Shown here piece after piece: positions 1-5,147 of a stretch of 8,293 bases of DNA (position 1 is its first letter; each line of letters opens with the position of its first letter). Origin of the DNA: Gemmatimonadota bacterium (GTDB taxonomy: Bacteria; Gemmatimonadota; Gemmatimonadetes; Longimicrobiales; Gaopeijiaceae). Location: NCBI GenBank assembly GCA_030618065.1, contig JAUXEE010000064.1, positions 1 through 8,293 on the forward strand. The letters run 5' to 3'. The translations under genes and the position numbers were made by a program. The notes under the pieces were generated by a model. The model was given only the letters and a program-made list of their open reading frames with translations, was not told the DNA's origin and searched no databases.

Positions 1-370
1 GAAGGAGGGCCGGACCCCAGGGGGCTTCTACAAGGTCGTCCTGGATCCGGATCACTGGATGGCTTTCGGCCTTCCCGAGGAGATGGCGATCCTGAAAAGG
101 GGGTCCAGAGGATTCGGGCTCACCGACCGGGGTGTGAACGTGGCCGTGTTCTCTGAGGAGTCGCTCCTGAGCGGCTACGCCCCACCCGATTTCGAAGAAG
201 AGCTGTCCAAGAAGGTTTGGTTGATCGTCGAAAACGTGGGACGGGGACAAGCCGTGTTGTTTGCGGATAATCCTCTCTACCGGATGTTCTTGGAGAGCGA
301 GCACCAGATGGTGTTGAATGCCATCGTGCTCGGGACCGGATTCCGGGGAGGGGGACGCCGCGGGAGGTAG
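1..370 (+). CDS. C-terminal part of a probable M14-family zinc carboxypeptidase-like protein (5' end outside window)
   Basis: The frame is open from the window edge (first full codon at 2) to a TAG stop at 368-370, giving 122 residues. It holds the segments GGFYKVVLDPDHW, GRGQAVLFADNPLYRMF and HQMVLNAIVLG. The same order, 'LDP.HW..FG' followed by 'GRG.v..FadnP.fR.f' and 'NA..LG', is what I recall at the end of large secreted M14 metallopeptidases, in the glutamine-amidotransferase-like C-terminal domain after the peptidase domain. The zinc ligands (HxxE...H) would lie upstream and are not visible, so activity cannot be judged. The ATG at 59 is an internal methionine: the reading frame and family-like sequence continue upstream of it. 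The gene is convergent with the symporter and is followed 20 bp later by a strong hairpin. Family assignment rests on recalled patterns; another secreted hydrolase with the same C-terminal domain is possible. Confidence 0.6.
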   Translation, partial: KEGRTPGGFYKVVLDPDHWMAFGLPEEMAILKRGSRGFGLTDRGVNVAVFSEESLLSGYAPPDFEEELSKKVWLIVENVGRGQAVLFADNPLYRMFLESEHQMVLNAIVLGTGFRGGGRRGR

Positions 371-390
371 TGGCCGGTGGCCCAACGGAG

Positions 391-425
391 AAAACCCCTC
401 GTCGCCAAACGCGGCGGGGGGTTTT
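391..425. terminator. Hairpin terminator between convergent genes, stronger on the plus strand
   Basis: A 15-base left arm (391-405) pairs with a 15-base right arm (411-425) around the loop CAAAC. All 15 positions pair in plus-strand RNA, two of them as U-G wobbles (399 with 417, 402 with 414). The right arm ends in GGGGGGTTTT, so the U tract is the base of the stem. In minus-strand RNA the wobbles become A-C mismatches, but a GC-rich stem ending in four Us remains. It lies 20 bp after the carboxypeptidase-like stop and 23 bp beyond the symporter stop, so it can serve both transcripts. Confidence 0.85.
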
Positions 426-448
426 CAGTATGTGCGCCCAACATATTT

Positions 449-1936
449 TCACCGCCGGCGAAACACCGGGCCCACCTCTTCCCTCACGGCCTCCAGCTCT
501 TCCGCGGCGCCCTCCGGTGGCTCGGTGAAAAGGCTCACCCCGATGGTACAGAGGAAGCCGACGGCAAACCCGGGGAGCATCTCGTAGAGGTCGTAGAATC
601 CCTCTTTGAAGAAGACCACCCAAGCCACGGTGGTTACGAATCCCCCGATCATCCCGGCGATGGCCCCCGCTCTGGTCGTGCCCTTCCAAAAGAGAGAGCA
701 AAGCACCACGGGGGTGAAAGCACAGGCCAGGCCGGACCAGGCGAAGAGGACGAACCAGAACACCATCCTGACCTCGGCCAGGGCCATGACCACGGCGCCC
801 CCTCCGATGACCACAGTCGTGAGCTTCCCGTAGAAGGAGAGGCGTCGCTCCGACCACTTCGGATCGAAGACCTGCTGGACGATGTCCCGGACCACGGCGG
901 AGGAGGCCAGGATAAGGAGAGAATCCACCGTGGACATGATGGCGGCCAGTACCACCACCAGGAAGATCCCGGTGAAGATGGCCGGGAAGAGGGAGGCGCT
1001 CATCTCCGGAAGTACGGTTTCCGGATCCAGAAGGCCAGGGAAGAGCACCCGACCGGCCATTCCCGAGAGGACGGCGCCGACATCGAAACCGATGACGCAG
1101 AGAACGGCGATAAAGCCGCCGTCGACGATCTGCTTTTGGTCCCGGGCCGAGATGAAACGGGTCAGGAGTTGGGGCGCCCCGAGGAAGGCGAGTCCGATCC
1201 CCACGAAGCCTGCGGCGCTGATGACCCCCGGCAGGGTGAGACCGTATGAGCCCATGGGTTTGAGAAGGGCCGGATCCTGGGCATGGAGGGCTCCCATGAC
1301 CTCGGTCCATCCCCCGGCTGCCGGGATGGCCACGATGGGGAGGGTCACCAGGCAGGCGAACATGAGGACACCCTGCAGGAGGTCCGAGTACGCCACGGCC
1401 TTGAAGCCCCCCACCGTGGTGTAGTAGAGGATCACTGCCGCTCCGATGAGGACTCCCGTCGTGTAACTGGTACCCAGGAAGGACCCGAACACTTTCCCTG
1501 AGGCCGTGAGCTGGGCTGCCGTGTAGGCGGTGACCATGGAGAGGATGATGACGACACTGATCCAGCGGATGACATGCGCCTTGTCCCGGAATCGGTCCTC
1601 CAGGTAATCCGGCACCGTGATGGAGTCGAATCGATCCGTGTACGCCTTGAACGGCCGGGCCACCAGCGTCCAGGCCAGGGCGATTCCCAGGACCTCGCCG
1701 AGAATGATCCAGAAGGCGTGTGCTCCCACCGCGTAGCCCATTCCCGTAAGGCCCAGGAGGAGCCAGGCACTCTCGCCGGTGGAATTGGAGGAGAAGGCGA
1801 TGACCCAGGAGGGAAGCTTCTTCCCGGCGACGAAGTATCCCGCCACCGTCTTGGACTCCCGCCCGCCCCATAGCCCGATGACCAGGAGGATGAGGAGGTA
1901 GACGATCAGGACGGTGATGATGGTGGCGGAATACAT
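449..1936 (-). CDS. Sodium:solute symporter (SSS family), PutP-like
   Basis: This 495-residue inner-membrane protein has the normal length and about 13 hydrophobic helices of the LeuT-fold SSS family, which couples Na+ entry to uptake of amino acids, sugars or carboxylates. Visible family marks are the TM2 segment SSNSTGESAWLLLGLTG (residues 49-65), GGFKAVAYSDLLQGV (176-190) and AAIMSTVDSLLILASSA (331-347). S335 and T336 align with E. coli PutP Ser340/Thr341, which bind Na+. PutP Asp55 aligns with Gly54, with Glu55 next to it, so proline as substrate should not be assumed. The C-terminus is short, charged and soluble. The gene is last in the operon and starts 4 bp after the stop of the 35-residue membrane ORF. 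No strong Shine-Dalgarno precedes the ATG, so translational coupling to that ORF is likely. The aminotransferase and MmsA genes upstream suggest a beta- or omega-amino acid as substrate (inference). Confidence 0.9.
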   Translation of the reverse strand: MYSATIITVLIVYLLILLVIGLWGGRESKTVAGYFVAGKKLPSWVIAFSSNSTGESAWLLLGLTGMGYAVGAHAFWIILGEVLGIALAWTLVARPFKAYTDRFDSITVPDYLEDRFRDKAHVIRWISVVIILSMVTAYTAAQLTASGKVFGSFLGTSYTTGVLIGAAVILYYTTVGGFKAVAYSDLLQGVLMFACLVTLPIVAIPAAGGWTEVMGALHAQDPALLKPMGSYGLTLPGVISAAGFVGIGLAFLGAPQLLTRFISARDQKQIVDGGFIAVLCVIGFDVGAVLSGMAGRVLFPGLLDPETVLPEMSASLFPAIFTGIFLVVVLAAIMSTVDSLLILASSAVVRDIVQQVFDPKWSERRLSFYGKLTTVVIGGGAVVMALAEVRMVFWFVLFAWSGLACAFTPVVLCSLFWKGTTRAGAIAGMIGGFVTTVAWVVFFKEGFYDLYEMLPGFAVGFLCTIGVSLFTEPPEGAAEELEAVREEVGPVFRRR

Positions 1937-1940
1937 GGGG

Positions 1941-2048
1941 TCAGTCGTCCCCCCGGTGAGCCAGGTAGAACGTCAGACTGATGGCTAGACCCAGTCCTAC
2001 CCCGACGAAGAGGAGGAGCCAGGAGGTCCAGGGAAGGCCGAGGATCAT
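1941..2048 (-). CDS. 35-residue single-TM protein, probable symporter accessory peptide
   Basis: An ATG at 2046-2048 opens 35 codons ending in TGA at 1941-1943. The product starts MILGLPWTSW, runs through one hydrophobic helix at about residues 10-29 rich in Leu, Gly and Val, and ends AHRGDD. The ORF is supported by GGAGG seven bases before the ATG, by its fit between the aminotransferase stop (13 bp gap) and the symporter ATG (4 bp gap), and by clear membrane-helix composition. Many SSS symporters are preceded by tiny one-helix proteins; some databases call them symporter small accessory proteins, and these often begin with a short M-LG-type motif and Trp. Function is inferred from position and topology: assembly, stability or regulation of the symporter in the inner membrane. 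It could also be a leader ORF that couples translation to the symporter gene. It is shorter than usual gene-calling limits. Confidence 0.72.
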   Translation of the reverse strand: MILGLPWTSWLLLFVGVGLGLAISLTFYLAHRGDD

Positions 2049-2055
2049 TCCTGTG

Positions 2056-2060
2056 CCTCC
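2056..2060 (-). promoter_or_regulatory. Ribosome binding site of the 35-codon ORF
   Basis: On the minus strand GGAGG lies seven bases before the ATG at 2046-2048. It is the best Shine-Dalgarno match in the operon and lies in the 13 bp gap after the aminotransferase stop. It is the main reason to treat the tiny ORF as translated. Confidence 0.65.
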
Positions 2061-2061
2061 G

Positions 2062-3423
2062 CTAGGCCCGGGCTCCGGCGTCCACCCTGCCGCAGGCTCG
2101 TTCGACACGTCGCAGGGCGTCGCCCACTTCCTCTTCAGTGACCAGAAGGCTCGGGCCGAAACGGATCACATTGTCCCTGAGACCCGCCTTGCCCAAGAGG
2201 AGGCCCTCGGCTTTCGCTGCTTCCATGAAAGCTCCCGTACGCTCGGGGTCCGGCTCCTTCGTGGTCCTGTCCTTCACCAGCTCGATGGCCTGCATCAGCC
2301 CCATCCCCCGGACGTCCCCGATCCAGGGGAACGCCTCGGCCAAGGCCACCAGGCCGGCTCGGAGCTGGCCTCCCCTCGCTACGGCCTTGCCTGGCACATC
2401 TTCCTCACGCATGACCTCCATGGCCTCGGCCATGGCTGCCATACAGATGGGATTGCCGCCGAAGGTGGAGATGGTCTTTCCCTGCCAGGAAGAGGCGATC
2501 TCGTCGGTGGTGATGGTGGCGCCCACCGGCATGCCTCCTGCGATCCCCTTGGCCATGACCATGATGTCGGGGACGACGTCCCAGTGCTCGATGCCGAACC
2601 ATTTGCCGGTTCTGCCGAACCCCGCCTGCACTTCATCGATGATCAGGACCCCTCCATATCCCCGAATGATCTCTGCCACCCGCTGGAAGTACCCTGGAGG
2701 AGGAACCACGAAACCCCCTGCTCCTTGAATTGTCTCGGCCAGAAAGGCCGCCGGCCGACCGTTGGTGGTGCTGAGGATGACTTCCTCCAGATCCCGGGCA
2801 TACGCCTCGGCACAGCTCTCGTCGCAGGGCGTCTTGAAGCGGCACCGATAGGGGTAAGGCGCCATGGTGTGTTTGATATTCGCCATGAAGGAGGGGAGCG
2901 GGCGCCATGAGCTGAGTCCGGTCAGATTCGTGGCCAGGGTGCTTCGCCCATGATAGGCGCCCCGGAGGGCGATGACCTCGCTTCTCCCTGTGTATATGCA
3001 CGCGAGATTGATGGCCGTCTCGATGGCTTCGGTGCCGCTGTTCGAGAAAAAGGACTTCCTCAGATTCCCGGGGGCGATAACCGCCAGCCGCCGTGCCGCT
3101 TCCACCTGGGGCTCGGTGACGTAGAGGGTCGAGGTGTGCCCGAGCTTCTTCGCCTGCTCGGATACAGCCGCCACCAGCCGAGGATGACAGTGGCCCAACG
3201 AGGTGGAGAGAATCCCAGAGAAGAAGTCCAGGTACTCCCGGCCATCGGAGTCCCAAACCTTCATTCCCTCCCCCCTCACCATGACCACAGGGTCCTGGTA
3301 GAGGTGGCCCACGCAGGGGAAGATGTACTCTTCCTGGCTCTGGAAAACCTCCTGGCCGCGGCTGACTGTGGCTGACATGTTCGGCTCGTTCATCTTCGGC
3401 GGGTCTATGGTTGGCTCGTTCAT
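2062..3423 (-). CDS. Class III PLP aminotransferase, AGXT2-like (beta-alanine/3-aminoisobutyrate:pyruvate type)
   Basis: The 453-residue product has the full fold-type I class III layout. It shows SNSGTEA (127-133, cofactor phosphate), YHGR (157-160, ring stacking), IIDEVQAGFGRTG (261-273, Asp263 to the PLP nitrogen), MAKGIAGGMPVGA (290-302, Lys292 as the Schiff-base lysine) and TFGGNP (320-325). The WFGIEHWDVVPDI stretch, TFGGNP and DVRGMGLM resemble alanine-glyoxylate/3-aminoisobutyrate-pyruvate aminotransferase 2 more than classical GabT. The likely reaction moves the amino group of a beta- or omega-amino acid to pyruvate or 2-oxoglutarate, giving a semialdehyde; cytoplasmic. The neighbouring mmsA, which uses malonate or methylmalonate semialdehyde, supports this. 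The ATG at 3423 is chosen because GGAAG lies six bases upstream; Met11 and Met16 are alternatives with weak sites. The start carries a 30-bp duplication, giving MNEP twice. GABA or another omega-amino acid remains possible. Confidence 0.88.
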   Translation of the reverse strand: MNEPTIDPPKMNEPNMSATVSRGQEVFQSQEEYIFPCVGHLYQDPVVMVRGEGMKVWDSDGREYLDFFSGILSTSLGHCHPRLVAAVSEQAKKLGHTSTLYVTEPQVEAARRLAVIAPGNLRKSFFSNSGTEAIETAINLACIYTGRSEVIALRGAYHGRSTLATNLTGLSSWRPLPSFMANIKHTMAPYPYRCRFKTPCDESCAEAYARDLEEVILSTTNGRPAAFLAETIQGAGGFVVPPPGYFQRVAEIIRGYGGVLIIDEVQAGFGRTGKWFGIEHWDVVPDIMVMAKGIAGGMPVGATITTDEIASSWQGKTISTFGGNPICMAAMAEAMEVMREEDVPGKAVARGGQLRAGLVALAEAFPWIGDVRGMGLMQAIELVKDRTTKEPDPERTGAFMEAAKAEGLLLGKAGLRDNVIRFGPSLLVTEEEVGDALRRVERACGRVDAGARA

Positions 3424-3427
3424 CTTC
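3377..3427 (-). repeat. Short tandem duplication at the aminotransferase start codon
   Basis: Two 21-bp copies (3377-3397 and 3407-3427) differ at two positions and are spaced 30 bp apart. The identical core GGCTCGTTCATCTTC occurs at 3383 and 3413. On the minus strand each copy contains GAAG-ATG-AAC-GAG-CC, so codons 1-4 (MNEP) recur in frame as codons 11-14. This leaves two start-like sites ten codons apart. Confidence 0.85.
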
Positions 3428-3429
3428 AG

Positions 3430-3434
3430 CTTCC
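3430..3434 (-). promoter_or_regulatory. Ribosome binding site deciding the aminotransferase start
   Basis: On the minus strand GGAAG lies six bases before the ATG at 3421-3423. The other in-frame candidates at 3393 and 3378 have no comparable match, which favours the 453-residue form. A small inverted repeat (CCAA-CCA-TTGG on the minus strand) overlaps its edge. Confidence 0.5.
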
Positions 3435-3472
3435 AATGGTTGGACGCGTGTTACCCCTGGCTCCCGGCCACC

Positions 3473-4951
3473 TCACCACCGGGAGATGACCACTCGCTTG
3501 TCCGTATAGAAATCGATGGCGTCCTTCCCCTGGGCCTTCAAATCTCCGAAGAAGGAGGACCGGGCTCCCCCGAAGGGGAAGAAGGCCATGGGGGCAGCGA
3601 CGCCGATGTTGACGCCGATCATGCTGATTCCGGCTTGATAGCGGAACTCTCGCGCAGCTTTCCCGCTGGAGGTGAAGATCCCGGTGGAGTTTCCGTAGTG
3701 GACCCTGTGCATGAGCTCCACCGCCTCGTCCAGGGTTTTTGCCCGGGCGAGACCGGCCACGGGGCCGAAGATCTCCTCCTGGCCCAGGACCATCTCCGGC
3801 GCGACACCCTCGAAGACGGTGGGCCCGATCCAATGACCTTCAGGGTACTCGGGCACCGAGGCCCCCCGGCCGTCCAGGAGCAGATCCGGCCCCTCCTGAA
3901 CGCCTTGCCCGATGAGATCCACCACCCGGTCCCGGTGGGGGCGGGAAACAACCGGCCCCATCCGGACGCCCTCTTCCAGCCCGTAACCGAGGCGAAGGGA
4001 CGATGCCGTGTCCAGGAGGCGCTCCTTCATGGGGCCGTAGGCATCGCCGACGCCCACCAGCACACTCCCCGCCAGGCACCGTTGCCCCGTGGATCCGAAG
4101 ACCGAATCGATGATGGCGTCGTTGGCCCGATCGAAATCGGCGTCGGGGAGGACCACCATGAAGTTCTTTGCGCCCCCCAGGGCCTGGACGCGCTTCCCCT
4201 CCTGGGCTGCCTTCGCGTAGAGGAATCGAGCCGTGGCGCTGGAGCCCACGAAGGAGATCCCCTGAACGTCGGGATGCTCCAGCAGGGCTGTGACAGCGTC
4301 TCGGCCACCATGGACCACATTCAAAACCCCGGGTGGAAGGCCGGCCTCCACCGCCAGCTCCACGATACGCTGATGGGTCAGGGGATCCTGTTCGCTGGGC
4401 TTCAGGACCACCGTGTTCCCCGTTGCCACGGCGTAGGGCCAGAACCAGAGAGGAATCATGACGGGGAAGTTGTAGGGCGTGACGATACCGAAGACGCCCA
4501 GGGGCTGCCGGATGGTCTCACAGTCGATCCCGGGTGCGATGTCCTCCAGCGTTTCCCCCATCATCAACGTCGGGATGCCGCAGGCGTGCTCTACGTTCTC
4601 GATCCCCCGGCGGACCTCTCCCATGGTTTCCGGCAGGATCTTCCCGTGCTCCTGGGTGAGGGTTCGGGCCAGCTCCTCATGGTGTTCGTCCAGAAGGGCT
4701 TTCAAGCGAAAGAGGACCCGAACCCGGTTCACGGCCGGGGTGGCTCTCCAGGATGGGAAAGCTCTCACTGCCGCGTCCACGGCAGCGGCGATGTCGGAAG
4801 CGGGGGAAAGAGGGGTGGACCCCAGCTTCTCTCCGGTGGCCGGGTTGATCACTGGAAGGAAGTCGTCGGCCTTCGACGCAGTCCAACGTCCGTCGATGAA
4901 ATTTCTGACGGGATGGGCGTCCGTCAGGGATTCGGTCGGTGATGGCGACAC
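3473..4951 (-). CDS. mmsA: CoA-acylating methylmalonate-semialdehyde dehydrogenase
   Basis: The enzyme oxidises methylmalonate or malonate semialdehyde with NAD+ and CoA to propionyl-CoA or acetyl-CoA plus CO2, in valine, thymine/uracil, beta-alanine and inositol catabolism; cytoplasmic. The 492-residue length is typical. The aldehyde dehydrogenase fold shows PYNFPVMIPLW (159-169), VVLKPSE (181-187), a GSSA nucleotide-loop segment (236-239), STGQRCLAGS with catalytic Cys292 (287-296) and EEIFGPV (392-398). MmsA-specific signs are LGGAKNF (258-264) instead of ELGGK, so the usual general-base Glu is absent; RRGIENVEHACGIP (114-127); and the C-terminal APMAFFPFGG block with FYTDKRVV. Arg115 and Arg291 match the substrate-binding Arg107/Arg283 of Bacillus IolA in context and spacing. 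The GTG start is supported by GGAG six bases upstream and no upstream in-frame start nearby. First gene of the operon, 49 bp before the aminotransferase. Confidence 0.93.
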   Translation of the reverse strand: MSPSPTESLTDAHPVRNFIDGRWTASKADDFLPVINPATGEKLGSTPLSPASDIAAAVDAAVRAFPSWRATPAVNRVRVLFRLKALLDEHHEELARTLTQEHGKILPETMGEVRRGIENVEHACGIPTLMMGETLEDIAPGIDCETIRQPLGVFGIVTPYNFPVMIPLWFWPYAVATGNTVVLKPSEQDPLTHQRIVELAVEAGLPPGVLNVVHGGRDAVTALLEHPDVQGISFVGSSATARFLYAKAAQEGKRVQALGGAKNFMVVLPDADFDRANDAIIDSVFGSTGQRCLAGSVLVGVGDAYGPMKERLLDTASSLRLGYGLEEGVRMGPVVSRPHRDRVVDLIGQGVQEGPDLLLDGRGASVPEYPEGHWIGPTVFEGVAPEMVLGQEEIFGPVAGLARAKTLDEAVELMHRVHYGNSTGIFTSSGKAAREFRYQAGISMIGVNIGVAAPMAFFPFGGARSSFFGDLKAQGKDAIDFYTDKRVVISRW

Positions 4952-4957
4952 GGTGGT

Positions 4958-4961
4958 CTCC
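4958..4961 (-). promoter_or_regulatory. Ribosome binding site of mmsA (supports GTG start)
   Basis: On the minus strand GGAG lies six bases before the GTG at 4949-4951. No ATG is nearby in frame upstream, and the residues after GTG lead directly into the conserved N-terminal region. Confidence 0.5.
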
Positions 4962-4994
4962 GGGGTGTCGGGGAGCTTGGGGCCAAGACGGAAG

Positions 4995-5022
4995 TGTATA
5001 CGGGGGTTCGTGAGAGCGCCAA
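4995..5022 (-). promoter_or_regulatory. Candidate sigma-70-like promoter for the mmsA operon
   Basis: On the minus strand TTGGCG (5022-5017) and TATACA (5000-4995) are separated by 16 bases. Each matches the consensus at four of six positions. Transcription from here would give a leader of roughly 35-40 bases before the GTG. The perfect 8-bp palindrome CAACGTTG (5020-5027) overlaps the -35 box and could be an operator half, but is short enough to be chance. I see no comparable plus-strand promoter for the acylase in the rest of the 196-bp gap. Confidence 0.35.
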
Positions 5023-5135
5023 CGTTGATGCTCCGTGCAAACCCTTGCGGGCCTCACAGTCAGGAGCCGAGGTTGAGCGTGGCGCCCCCGTTTGGAAAGC
5101 AGGGGCACAGCTCCAACTGGCCGAGACTTCCCAAT

Positions 5136-5141
5136 GGAAGG
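5136..5141 (+). promoter_or_regulatory. Ribosome binding site deciding the acylase start
   Basis: GGAAGG lies six bases before the ATG at 5148-5150. This ATG is directly followed by a signal peptide. The frame stays open much further upstream, but only as antisense to mmsA. Confidence 0.65.
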
Positions 5142-5147
5142 TATCCC

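Noticed and set aside
59..370. A separate 103-residue gene starting at ATG 59
   Set aside because: The same frame is open to the window edge, the segment before the ATG (GGFYKVVLDPDHW) looks like part of the same conserved domain, and no Shine-Dalgarno lies before 59.
377..1249. 290-codon plus-strand open frame antisense to the symporter
   Set aside because: Low-complexity, highly charged His/Glu/Gly-rich translation with no start signal of note; antisense of transmembrane codons.
120..1871. 583-codon minus-strand open frame overlapping the symporter gene
   Set aside because: It lies in another frame over the same region, is rich in Gly, Arg, Pro and His, shows no family motif, and the symporter frame has clear conserved helices. 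Typical shadow of a GC-rich gene.
3323..4942. 539-codon plus-strand open frame antisense to mmsA
   Set aside because: Composition is that of an antisense shadow (His, Asp, Gly, Pro rich), with no recognisable domain; mmsA on the other strand has all catalytic motifs.
4479..5147. Upstream extension of the acylase frame (would give 999 residues)
   Set aside because: The extension runs antisense to mmsA and has no conserved sequence, whereas the ATG at 5148 has a Shine-Dalgarno and is followed at once by a signal peptide.
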